From Burkholderia ambifaria AMMD (GTDB taxonomy: Bacteria > Pseudomonadota > Gammaproteobacteria > Burkholderiales > Burkholderiaceae): a stretch of 64,000 bases of DNA. The stretch is taken from the NCBI RefSeq assembly GCF_000203915.1, contig NC_008391.1, positions 2,356,001 through 2,420,000 on the forward strand. The letters are read 5' to 3'. How positions within the stretch are numbered: the first letter of the stretch is position 1; each line of letters begins with the position of its first letter. The notes under the pieces were generated by a model, which saw only the letters and a list, made by a program, of their open reading frames with translations, ran no database searches and was not told the origin of the DNA. Both the position numbers and the translations under genes were made by a program. This document shows, piece by piece, positions 50,583 through 58,977 of this stretch.

Positions 50583-51965
50583 TCATGCCGCGTCGCCGCG
50601 CGTGCTGGCGGCGGGCATACCGGCTGCGGGCGTACCGGCTGCGGGCATACCGGCACCGGGCGTACCGCGCGTCTCGCGCATCACGCACAGCGTCGCGACG
50701 GTCACGAGGCCGAGCGCAATGAGGAACAGCGATACGGGCCACGACGCGTGATAGCGCGCGAGCAGCGCGGTCGCGATCAGCGGCGACATTCCGCCGGCGA
50801 AGATCGATGCGACTTCATGGCCGAGCGCGACGCCTGAGTAGCGCACTTCGGTGCTGAACAGCTCGCCGACCAGCGCGGGCAGCGTGCCGATCATCGCGCC
50901 GTGGCTCACCGCCGTGCCGATCGTCAGCGCGAGCCACACGAGCGGCGTCGCGCGCGTGTCGAGCAGCCAGAAGAACGGAAACGCGCACGCGACGAGGCTC
51001 AGCGCGCCGATCAGGTACACGGGCTTGCGGCCGATCCGGTCGGACAGGCGGCCCCACGCGAGCATCGCGCCCATTTCGACGATCATCGCGATCATCACGC
51101 CGGTCAGCATCACACCGTTCGGGATGCCGACGTATTTGCCGTAGACGAGCGAGAACGCGAGGAAGATGTACGCGCCGCCGTTTTCGGCGACGCGCAGCCC
51201 CATCGCGAGCAGGATTTCCTTCGGATGACGACGGATGCACTCGACGATCGGCAAATGGGTATGCGCGCCGCGCTTGGCGGCCTGCTCGTAGTCGCGGCTT
51301 TCCGGCAGGTGGCGGCGGATATAGATGCCGATCGCGAAGATCGCGATGCTCGCGAGGAACGGCAGCCGCCAGCCCCACGTGCGAAACGCATCGTCCGGCA
51401 GCGCCTGCGCGGCGAGGAACGCGGCTGACGACAGCACGAAGCCGCCGCCCACGCCGAGCTGGCTCCACGCCGCGTAGTAGCCGCGCTGCTCGGGCGGTGC
51501 GTTCTCGCTGATCATCAGCACGCCGCCGCCCCATTCGCCGCCGGACGCGACGCCCTGCAGCAGCCGCAGCACGACGAGCGCCGCGGGCGCCCACAGCCCG
51601 ACCTGTGCGTAGGTCGGCAGCAGGCCGATCGCGAACGTCGACGCGCCCATGATCAGCAGCGTCCACACGAGCGACGCCTTGCGCCCGTAGCGGTCGCCGA
51701 CATGGCCGAACACGATCCCGCCGAGCGGCCGCGCGACGAAGCCGAGCGCGAACGCCGCGAACGCGGCGAGGCTGCCGGCGAGCGGCGACGCGCCGGGCGG
51801 AAAGAACACGTGGCCGAACACGAGCGCGGCGGCCGTGCCGTAGACGAAAAAGTCATACCATTCCATCGCGTTGCCGGCGACGGAGGCGATGACGATCCGG
51901 CGCAGTTGCCGGTCGGCGAGCGGCCGGGCGGCGCTCGGGGATTGCACGGTGTCGGTCGGGTACAT
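50583..51965 (-). CDS. MFS transporter, metabolite:H+ symporter (MHS) family
   Basis: 460 residues. MHS hallmarks: VIASVAGNAMEWYDFFVYGT, GHVGDRYGRKASLVWTLLIM, QGVASGGEWGGGVLMISENA. The family imports organic acids such as alpha-ketoglutarate, shikimate and proline/betaine. The ATG at 51965 is the first residue with family homology. The C-terminal tail is a Gly/Ala/Met/Pro repeat encoded by a 15-base tandem repeat. Convergent with the two dehydrogenase genes and probably the uptake system for their substrate. Confidence 0.88.
   Translation of the reverse strand: MYPTDTVQSPSAARPLADRQLRRIVIASVAGNAMEWYDFFVYGTAAALVFGHVFFPPGASPLAGSLAAFAAFALGFVARPLGGIVFGHVGDRYGRKASLVWTLLIMGASTFAIGLLPTYAQVGLWAPAALVVLRLLQGVASGGEWGGGVLMISENAPPEQRGYYAAWSQLGVGGGFVLSSAAFLAAQALPDDAFRTWGWRLPFLASIAIFAIGIYIRRHLPESRDYEQAAKRGAHTHLPIVECIRRHPKEILLAMGLRVAENGGAYIFLAFSLVYGKYVGIPNGVMLTGVMIAMIVEMGAMLAWGRLSDRIGRKPVYLIGALSLVACAFPFFWLLDTRATPLVWLALTIGTAVSHGAMIGTLPALVGELFSTEVRYSGVALGHEVASIFAGGMSPLIATALLARYHASWPVSLFLIALGLVTVATLCVMRETRGTPGAGMPAAGTPAAGMPAASTRGDAA
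50611..50670. repeat. 15-base tandem repeat, four copies, in the tail of the MHS carrier
   Basis: Units of GCGGGCATACCGGCT and variants at 50611-50625, 50626-50640, 50641-50655 and 50656-50670. Copies alternate between GCATACC and GCGTACC. On the coding (minus) strand they give five-residue steps such as AGTPA and AGMPA. Repeats of this kind change copy number by slippage without breaking the frame. Confidence 0.85.
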
Positions 51966-52439
51966 GGCGGACTCTGAAGGGGGACGAACGCGTGCCGTCT
52001 CTGGAGAGCGCATGCGGCACTGCGGGCTAGTGTTGTCGGCACCGCCGCCCCGGTCAAATCCACAAAAAAAGGGGAGTGTCATCACTCCCGCTGATGATGG
52101 GTGGGCCACGTACCTGCCTCACGGTCAAGAAGGGGCACCGGGGACGATTCGGACGCGTACAACCTGCGTAGTGGACGGTCGATTGATTTGTCCTTGGCGG
52201 GGGAACAGCTCAGACAGCGTGCAATGAGTTTGCGTGGAAACACAAGCGGATGCCGTCAGCGGTTCACGAACGTTCAGACAGCCTGAGTTCCAGCATCCGT
52301 TGTTTCAACTATAAGAAAGGTCACGTCGAAAAGTGGTTTCCCTAACGAAAGTCAAAGTCGGAAAAATCGTATTCATCCCATAGGCGACGCTGCATTTTCA
52401 CGTTATCAATCTCGATCCACGTGATATGCGAGATCGCTG
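51966..52439. other. Gene-free boundary of the type VI island
   Basis: 474 bases between the MHS carrier and the PAAR gene. It contains a leftward terminator at 52064-52089 and then moderately GC sequence falling to AT-richer sequence after 52290. Short open frames at 52101-52286 and nearby have no homology I can recognise. No tRNA, insertion sequence end or att-like repeat was found. Confidence 0.5.
52064..52089 (-). terminator. Rho-independent terminator pointing left
   Basis: Stem GGGAGTG (52072-52078) and CACTCCC (52083-52089), loop TCAT. On the minus strand it is followed by CTTTTTTTG. It would stop minus-strand transcripts arriving from the right, yet no minus-strand gene lies between here and 58978. 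It sits just upstream of the MHS carrier gene, so it may be a relic or insulator at the island edge. Confidence 0.75.
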
Positions 52440-52709
52440 ATGAAGAATGCACAAGGCCATGAAATGGTTCGCCTGGGTGACCAAACCGACCACGGCGGCG
52501 AAGTCGTCGAATGCGCGAATGACCTGAAACATCTCGGAATCGGTGTGGCGCTTGACGGCCATGGCGTGCGTTGTCCGAAATGCGGCGGTATTTTTCCGTT
52601 ACTGGCGAGTGGCCCGCGTACGCATCACGGTCGACGTGTGGGGTATCACGGCGACAAGACTGGTTGCGGCGCGACCGTCATCGGTCAGCGAACAACGGGG
52701 GCCGCGTAA
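52440..52709 (+). CDS. PAAR-domain protein of the type VI secretion spike
   Basis: 89 residues, a minimal PAAR protein (MVRLGDQTDHGGEVVECAND, VRCPKCGGIFPLL, YHGDKTGCGATVIG) with the expected His/Cys zinc ligands. It sharpens the VgrG spike tip. Its TAA is directly followed by the VgrG ATG (TAAATG), so the two are co-translated. The ribosome site is weak. Confidence 0.85.
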   Translation: MKNAQGHEMVRLGDQTDHGGEVVECANDLKHLGIGVALDGHGVRCPKCGGIFPLLASGPRTHHGRRVGYHGDKTGCGATVIGQRTTGAA

Positions 52710-55700
52710 ATGGCGATGTTTACTCAGGCTCACACGCTGTCCATCACGGGCGCGGCATTGCCGACCTATGGGATGGACGCGCTACCAGTATTCGTGCCAG
52801 TGCGCTTGCAAGGCACCGAAACCATCGGCCGTCTTGATGAATGCCGCTACCTCGTCACGCTGCGCACCGACGGCGCTTATGCGGTTTCGCCGAGTCGCAC
52901 GGCCGATCTCGATCTGGACAAGATGGTCGGTACTGAAGTGACGGTGTCGATCCAGATCGAAGGCAAAGGGCATTTCATTCCCGGGCTGGCCGGGAGCGCC
53001 GGGCTCCGCAACATCGGCGCGGGAACGCGCGAAATCACCGGGCTTGTCGAAGCAGCACGGCTCGCGGGTAGGGATCGAGATTCGATCCTCTACGAACTCG
53101 AACTACGGCCGTGGCTCTATCGCGCAACCCTGACGCAGGATTGTCGCCTGTTTCAGGATATGACAGTCGTTGAAGTCACCGACGCGGTGCTCGCGAAATA
53201 TCCCTACCCCGTCGATAAACGCCTGGGTGCATTCCGGGGCACCTATCCGAAACGTGACGTGCAGCGACAGGCGTTTGAATCGGACTGGGCGTTCCTGCAA
53301 CGCCTCTGGGAGGAATGGGGGATCTGGTGGTGGTTCGAGCACGATGATGGCCATCACCGTCTGGTCTTGTGCGACTCGATGGGCGGCCATCATCCGCACG
53401 GCGCGGCCTATGAGATGCTGCGTTATCTGCCGCCCGATGGTCAGCGTATTGATGAGGAACACATTCGCGCGCTGTCCGTGACCAGCCGACTGACGCCGGG
53501 GCGCGTAGTCGTGACAGACTACGACTACACCCGCCCGCGCGCCAATCTGGCCGCCACGGCGGAAGACCCTCGCCCGACCGCAAGCGCAGACGGCGAGATT
53601 TACGGTTGGGGCGATTACAGTCAGCCGCTCGCGGGCGCGCAAGGGCTGACGGGCCAGCCGAACGATACGGAACGGGAGGCGCAGCACTTCGCGCGCGTGC
53701 AGCTTGAAGCGCAGCGCTGCGCGGGGCGGCGTGCGAACGGCCAAGGCAATCTGCGCGGCCTCACGGTCGGCTACACCTTTACGTTGACCGGCTATCCGCA
53801 GCAGGCAGCGAACCGTGAATACCTCGTTGTAGCGTGCACGCTCGACATTGAGGAAGTCGCGGGACGGACCAGCGGCACCCGGACCTATCGCGTTGACGCG
53901 CAATTCGAACTGTTGCCGACAAACGAACCGTTCCGGCTGGAGCGTAGCGTCCGCAAGCCCGTCCTGAGCGGGCCGGAGAAAGCCATCGTCGTCGGCCCCG
54001 CCGAACAGGAAGTCTGGACGGACCAATACGGCCGGGTCAAGGTTCAGTTTCAATGGGATCGGCAGGGCCGGCACGACGAGCATTCGGGTATCTGGCTGCG
54101 CGTGCTGTCGCCGTGGCAAGGTGTGGACATGGGCGCGACGTTCCTGCCGCGTATCGGTCATGAGGTCGCTGTGTCGCACTACTACGGTGATCCGGATTTA
54201 CCGGTGATTATCGGCAGTGCCGTCAACGCGTTCCGCCAGCCTGCGTTGGACCTGCCGCACAATCATGCGCTGTCGGTACTGCGCGGCAAGGAATTCCACG
54301 GCACCGCATCCGGCCACGTAGCAATCGACGATACGCGGGAGCAAATCCAGACGCAGATAGCCAGCGACGCGGGCACGTCGCAACTGAGTCTCGGCAATAT
54401 CCGGCGTATTACCCGAAAGAAGGGCCGTGCCGACGCGCGCGGCAAAGGCTTCGATCTTCGTACCGACGACTGGGGCGTTGTCCGGGCTTTGAAAGGTTTG
54501 CTCGTGTCGACGGACGGTCAACCGGGCGGCCCCGGTCACGCGAAGGACGTCAAGGAGGCAGTGGGTCGGCTGACGCAGGCGCGCAAGCTACAGGAAAGCC
54601 TCACGGATTTGGCGCAACAGCACGACGCGCAACAGCATGGCGCAGACCAGAGCGTCGTGACCTCTGCGCTCAAGGCGCGCAACGAGGCGATCGGGGGCAA
54701 CACGCCCGCCGGCCCGGACGATTTCCCGGAACTGACGGAGGCCGACATCGTGTTTGCGGGGCCGGCGGGTATCAGTCTGGCGGCCGGGCGTAGCGCCCAT
54801 ATCGCGAGCAACGAGGACGTGGCGGTCACGAGCGGCCGGCATGTCGGAATTGCGGTAGGGCGCTCGCTGTTCGCGAGCGTGTCGAATGCGTTCTCGCTGT
54901 TTGTGCACAAGGCAGGCATGGCACTCGTTGCCGCCGCGGGGAAAGTGCGCGTCGAGGCGCAGACCGATGGTGTCGACGTGACCGCTAAAAAGGCAATCCA
55001 GATCACGAGCACGACCGACAGTATCCATCTGCACGCCGCGAAGGAAATCGTGCTACATGCCGGTAGTACGGAAGTGCGCATTAGCGATCAGGGCTATGTG
55101 GTGCGAACAGCGGGTGAGCACACGATCTTTGCAGGCAGTCATCAGACAGACGAAGCGCGGGTGCGACTGATGCGGCTGCCGGTCACGCCCCACAATCCGG
55201 GGCAGTATGCCGTGCACTTTGTGCTGTTGGAGCACGACAGCGGGTTTGCCCTGCCGAACCAGCCGTACCGGGTCACGCTCGACAACGGCCGCGTGATAGA
55301 GGGGGTGAGCAACGAACTGGGCGAAACGGACGTGGTGACGAGCCACGACATCGCGTTCGGCACGGTGGAACTGCTGGCGGCGAGCGACCCGGACAAGGTG
55401 ATTGCGGTGAACCGGGCCGCCATCGTGCGCGACAACACGACGCCCTACACCGCCCAAGCGCCGAACGCCGACAAACGCACCACAACGATCAAGGGCAAGA
55501 AGGTCAGCACCCCGGAACAGGGGGCTACGTCCGAGAGTCAGCCGGCCGCGTTCGCGAGCTGCGACCCGCTCAACTTCGGATTGCGCTTCCATCACTTCAT
55601 CGACGGGGCTAAACAGGGCGATGCGCGTGCGGACATGCCGATACGCCGGGATGTTGAGTATCCGGTGACGAAGACCTATACAGCCGCGATCAAGAAGGCG

Positions 55701-56564
55701 CTCACCGGGATCGAGTGGGGCAAGGTCAATGCATTGAGCCGCGAGATATCGGACGAGGCAAAGGAAAGTATCGCGCTTGCGGTTGGCAATGTATTGAATA
55801 CCGCTCTTGCGGCGGGGCCGTTTGGATTGCCAAGAGGTTCTTCAAGTGACCCGATGAAGTCAAATGGCGTGACTCCCAAGATCGATATTGTTAACGCAAC
55901 GGAAGGGGCTGCCAAATACAACATGCGTCCGGATGTCAGTGCGTCATTTATCGCTAGGTACTGGGCAATAGTTATCCAAGAGAAAGAAATTGCGAAGATC
56001 GATGCATCATCGAACAATGCAACTGCCTTGGATGGAACGCTGAAGGCGTTCGCGGACATGCTTTATCACGAAGCACGACACTGCCAGCAGGCGTTCTGGA
56101 TGGTGGCGCTATTTAGGCAACATCCAGCCGATTACGCAATGTTTTCCCATGCAACAAAAGTTTACAAGGACAGCACGCGCAAGGACGTCTTCAGCGCAGC
56201 CCAAAAAGCCATTATCCCAGATGACGCGCGTGTGATGGCGGGGCTGCATCGCATGTTGATATTTCACTATTACTGGATGATTTCGTACATACAAAATCAA
56301 CCGGGCGGAGCCTATGTGAAGCCCGACGTGCCAATTGCACAGGCCGAGGTGTGCAAGCTGTTGAGGGTGTCGCCAGAAACGGCGGCCAAGATGGCGAGAT
56401 TCGAAGTTGGATACCGGAGCCAGTTACATGAAGAAGATGCTTATGCGTGTGCGGAGGCGGTGCAAGCCTATTGGGACCGCCCTGATCGTGCTTTCGTGCG
56501 TAACCCCGGTACATGCACAGGAGGATACGATGCTTCACATAACGCCATTGGGGGAGGGGTTTGA
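52710..56564 (+). CDS. vgrG: VgrG spike protein with C-terminal HExxH metallopeptidase-like effector domain
   Basis: 1284 residues. Residues 1-620 are the VgrG gp27/gp5-like core (EVWTDQYGRVKVQFQWDRQG). A DUF2345-like extension (about 640-820) and a transthyretin-like linker (about 825-920, YAVHFVLLEHDSGFALPNQP) follow. Residues about 930-1284 are an effector domain with the zinc motif H1120-E-A-R-H1124 (LYHEARHCQQ). A downstream LHEEDAYACAEA (E1241/E1242) suits the third ligand of a gluzincin. GC content drops across the effector part. Codons 1240-1284 overlap the immunity gene in another frame. A precedent is the metallopeptidase-tailed VgrG2b of Pseudomonas aeruginosa. Confidence 0.88.
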   Translation: MAMFTQAHTLSITGAALPTYGMDALPVFVPVRLQGTETIGRLDECRYLVTLRTDGAYAVSPSRTADLDLDKMVGTEVTVSIQIEGKGHFIPGLAGSAGLRNIGAGTREITGLVEAARLAGRDRDSILYELELRPWLYRATLTQDCRLFQDMTVVEVTDAVLAKYPYPVDKRLGAFRGTYPKRDVQRQAFESDWAFLQRLWEEWGIWWWFEHDDGHHRLVLCDSMGGHHPHGAAYEMLRYLPPDGQRIDEEHIRALSVTSRLTPGRVVVTDYDYTRPRANLAATAEDPRPTASADGEIYGWGDYSQPLAGAQGLTGQPNDTEREAQHFARVQLEAQRCAGRRANGQGNLRGLTVGYTFTLTGYPQQAANREYLVVACTLDIEEVAGRTSGTRTYRVDAQFELLPTNEPFRLERSVRKPVLSGPEKAIVVGPAEQEVWTDQYGRVKVQFQWDRQGRHDEHSGIWLRVLSPWQGVDMGATFLPRIGHEVAVSHYYGDPDLPVIIGSAVNAFRQPALDLPHNHALSVLRGKEFHGTASGHVAIDDTREQIQTQIASDAGTSQLSLGNIRRITRKKGRADARGKGFDLRTDDWGVVRALKGLLVSTDGQPGGPGHAKDVKEAVGRLTQARKLQESLTDLAQQHDAQQHGADQSVVTSALKARNEAIGGNTPAGPDDFPELTEADIVFAGPAGISLAAGRSAHIASNEDVAVTSGRHVGIAVGRSLFASVSNAFSLFVHKAGMALVAAAGKVRVEAQTDGVDVTAKKAIQITSTTDSIHLHAAKEIVLHAGSTEVRISDQGYVVRTAGEHTIFAGSHQTDEARVRLMRLPVTPHNPGQYAVHFVLLEHDSGFALPNQPYRVTLDNGRVIEGVSNELGETDVVTSHDIAFGTVELLAASDPDKVIAVNRAAIVRDNTTPYTAQAPNADKRTTTIKGKKVSTPEQGATSESQPAAFASCDPLNFGLRFHHFIDGAKQGDARADMPIRRDVEYPVTKTYTAAIKKALTGIEWGKVNALSREISDEAKESIALAVGNVLNTALAAGPFGLPRGSSSDPMKSNGVTPKIDIVNATEGAAKYNMRPDVSASFIARYWAIVIQEKEIAKIDASSNNATALDGTLKAFADMLYHEARHCQQAFWMVALFRQHPADYAMFSHATKVYKDSTRKDVFSAAQKAIIPDDARVMAGLHRMLIFHYYWMISYIQNQPGGAYVKPDVPIAQAEVCKLLRVSPETAAKMARFEVGYRSQLHEEDAYACAEAVQAYWDRPDRAFVRNPGTCTGGYDASHNAIGGGV

Positions 56565-57420
56565 AATGCAGACGACCGACGAAGAGCAGCGCGTTATGCT
56601 GCGCACCATCCTTAAAACAGCAATGGCAATCCTACGCGATGACGCGCCATACGATCCTGAACATATTGTCTTCGGAAAAAATTACACAACGTGGACGCAC
56701 CCTCCGGCAAAAGGGTTTCTTTATAAATACAAAAATCGTGTACTACGGGGTACGAAGATTGAGTTTTCCACTGGCGACGATCCGGAGGATTACGGTGACG
56801 ATCGCGATAAGGTGAAAATTGTTCCGGCTGGAGTAAGAATTGTCCTCGACGCAAAGGTTGCCAATCTGCCTGATACGGAAATCAAATCGCTCCTCCAACT
56901 AGAGGACTATTGGGTTGACGGGGATGGGAATCGTGAATATGGGAATGAAATAATGGGACGCACTCCCGACGCCCCCAATTTGCAGTCCTTTCGCTACCGC
57001 TCAAAAGATATTCCAGGCAGTAAATTTCCGATCGATGTCGATCTTGGTTACATCAATCCGGTGGATGGATCATTTCCGCAGCGACTGTGGATAGTCGAGA
57101 TACGCCGCACATACGAGATTTTGACGCCACAAGAACGCGAACAGCGCCGCTTGGAAGAGCAACAAGCAAAGCGCCACAAATACGGGTTGATGAATCTGTG
57201 TACTGGGATGCTGTGCCCTGAAACGGGGATCTGGCAGGGATACACCAAGACTTCCAGTTCGGATATTCATATGATCCGGAAGGGGCATACATTCCCCGAT
57301 GTCCGCACGCTGACCCCTCGGGAGCAAGCGGAGCGAAACCAGTACACGAACCTGTTCGAGCCGGGCCAGTGGATGTGGGTGAAGGAATACGTGGAGCCGG
57401 AGTGGATGAAGGAAGGCTGA
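56428..57420 (+). CDS. Periplasmic immunity protein, copy 1, overlapping the toxin 3' end
   Basis: 330 residues. A Sec signal peptide (KPIGTALIVLSCVTPVHAQ) places it in the periplasm. The rest is soluble, ending in a Trp-rich C-terminal region (LCPETGIWQGYTK, FEPGQWMWVKEYVEPEWM). The start ATG at 56428 lies in codons 1240-1241 of vgrG, read in the +1 frame, with CGGAG as ribosome site; the overlap is 137 bases. Position behind the effector and the signal peptide mark it as the cognate immunity protein. The family resembles Tli4/Imm-type proteins, but no name can be fixed from sequence alone. Confidence 0.75.
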   Translation: MKKMLMRVRRRCKPIGTALIVLSCVTPVHAQEDTMLHITPLGEGFEMQTTDEEQRVMLRTILKTAMAILRDDAPYDPEHIVFGKNYTTWTHPPAKGFLYKYKNRVLRGTKIEFSTGDDPEDYGDDRDKVKIVPAGVRIVLDAKVANLPDTEIKSLLQLEDYWVDGDGNREYGNEIMGRTPDAPNLQSFRYRSKDIPGSKFPIDVDLGYINPVDGSFPQRLWIVEIRRTYEILTPQEREQRRLEEQQAKRHKYGLMNLCTGMLCPETGIWQGYTKTSSSDIHMIRKGHTFPDVRTLTPREQAERNQYTNLFEPGQWMWVKEYVEPEWMKEG

Positions 57421-57441
57421 CCCGGAAATTGCGGCAAGGGC

Positions 57442-57923
57442 AGGAGCGGCTTCCGAAAATGATGGCCTTGCTTCAACAACATCCGGGCGACTATGTGATC
57501 TTCTCGTAGGCAATAAAAGTATATAAGGCTGACTCTCCAAAGGAGATTTTTGAAGTCTCAGAGAAGACGAAAATTCCCGATGATGCGCGGGTTACCACGG
57601 GACTTCATCTCATGTTGATTTTCCACTATTACTGGATGATTTCGTATCTGCAAAATCAGACGGGCGCATCCTATGTGAAGCCAGACGTACCGATTGCACA
57701 GGCCGAGGTGTGCAAGCTGTTGAGAGTGTCGCCAGAAACGGCGGCCAAGATGGCGAGTTTCAAAGAGGGTTACCGGAGCCAGTTACATGAAGAAGATGCT
57801 TATGCGTGTGCGGAAGTGGTGCAAGCCTATTGGGACCGTCCTGATCGTGCTTTCGTGCGTAACCCCGGTACATGCACAGGAGAATACGATGCTTCACTTC
57901 AAGCCATTGGGGGAGGGATTTGA
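57442..57923 (+). pseudogene. Duplicated VgrG toxin tail without catalytic motif
   Basis: From 57459 the frame encodes MMALLQQHPGDYVIFS, then a TAG at 57507-57509, then AIKVYKADSPKEIFE onward to GTCTGEYDASLQAIGGGI. It matches VgrG residues about 1131-1284, so it starts just after the HEARH motif and lacks it. The TAG replaces the CAT of the VgrG copy. It cannot make a working toxin. Its preserved 3' part contains the ribosome site and start of the second immunity gene, which explains why it survives. Confidence 0.85.
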
Positions 57924-58779
57924 AATGCAGACGACCGACGAAGAGCAGCGTGTCATGCTGCGCACCATCCTTAAAACAGCAATGGCGATCCTACGCGATG
58001 ACGCGCCGTACGATCCTGAGCATATTGTCTTCGGAACAAACTACACAACGTGGACGCACCCTCCGGCAAAAGGGTTTCTTTATAAATACAAAAATCGTGC
58101 GCTGCGCGGGACGAAGATTGAATTTTCCACCGGCGACGATCCGGAGGACTACAGTGATGATCGCGACAAGGTGAAAATTGTACCGGCTGGGGTAAGAATT
58201 GTCGTTGAGGCAAGGGTTGCCAATCTGCCTGACACGGAAATCAAATCGCTCCTCCACCTAGAGGACTATTGGGTTGATGGCGAAGGAAATCGTGAATACG
58301 GGAACGAGATGATGGTACGCGATCCGAAGATGCCAAACTTGCAATCTTTCCGCTACCGATCAAAAGATATTTCAGGAAGCAAGTTTCCTGTGAACGTCGA
58401 TCTATTTTACGTGAATCCGCCAGACGGATCAACTCCGCCCTTTCTTGATGAAGTCAGAATAAGCCGAGCATACAAAATCCTGACGCCTGAGGAACGCGAA
58501 CAGCGCCGCTTGGAAGAGCAACAAGCAAAGCGCCACAAATACGGGCTGATGAATCTGTGTACGGGCATGCTGTGCCCTGAAACGGGGATCTGGCAGGGAT
58601 ACACCAAGATTTCCAGTTCGGATATTCATATGATCCGGAAGGGGCATACATTCCCCGATGTCCGCACGCTGACCCCTCGGGAGCAAGCGGAGCGAAACCA
58701 GTACACGAACCTGTTCGAGCCGGGCCAGTGGATGTGGGTGAAGGAATACGTGGAGCCGGAGTGGATGAAGGAAGGCTGA
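57787..58779 (+). CDS. Periplasmic immunity protein, copy 2
   Basis: 330 residues, same length and signal peptide as copy 1 (RVRKWCKPIGTVLIVLSCVT). The C-terminal 100 residues are almost identical to copy 1, and the N-terminal 150 differ by few residues. A block around residues 180-235 is clearly diverged (MVRDPKMPNLQSF versus MGRTPDAPNLQSF; DLFYVNPPDGSTPPFLDEVR versus DLGYINPVDGSFPQRLWIVE). It starts inside the toxin-tail pseudogene, as copy 1 starts inside vgrG. It may protect against a variant effector. Confidence 0.8.
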   Translation: MKKMLMRVRKWCKPIGTVLIVLSCVTPVHAQENTMLHFKPLGEGFEMQTTDEEQRVMLRTILKTAMAILRDDAPYDPEHIVFGTNYTTWTHPPAKGFLYKYKNRALRGTKIEFSTGDDPEDYSDDRDKVKIVPAGVRIVVEARVANLPDTEIKSLLHLEDYWVDGEGNREYGNEMMVRDPKMPNLQSFRYRSKDISGSKFPVNVDLFYVNPPDGSTPPFLDEVRISRAYKILTPEEREQRRLEEQQAKRHKYGLMNLCTGMLCPETGIWQGYTKISSSDIHMIRKGHTFPDVRTLTPREQAERNQYTNLFEPGQWMWVKEYVEPEWMKEG

Positions 58780-58977
58780 CCCGGAAATTGCGGCAAGGGC
58801 GGGCGGCGTGGCAGAGCGCTCAGCGACACGTCGCTCAACACCCTGCCACGTGGCGACGCAAACCGGAGGTCGTCGCGCCTTTGCAGTGACTAGCGCTAGC
58901 CGAGGGCGATAAAGGAACATGGCGCGACCTCTGCGCTTTCATCCGCATTCGCCACGCCGCCCGTACGTCGTCGCCCG
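58780..58977. repeat. Direct-repeat boundary and nested inverted repeat after the immunity genes
   Basis: CCCGGAAATTGCGGCAAGGG plus C at 58780-58800 repeats exactly the 21 bases that follow copy 1 (57421-57441), marking the 3' edge of the duplicated unit. Then GTGGCAG (58808-58814) pairs with CTGCCAC (58843-58849), enclosing AGCGAC-AC-GTCGCT (58822-58835). No T-run follows. The remainder is a convergent gap with no gene. Confidence 0.7.

Noticed and set aside
52090..52290. Possible tRNA or att site at the left edge of the type VI island
   Set aside because: No TTCGA-type T-loop with matching acceptor stem and no direct repeat with the right flank could be found.
57612..57923. Considered as a stand-alone 103-residue gene
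   Set aside because: It is the 3' part of a duplicated toxin tail with an upstream in-frame stop, and its ATG has no independent ribosome site.
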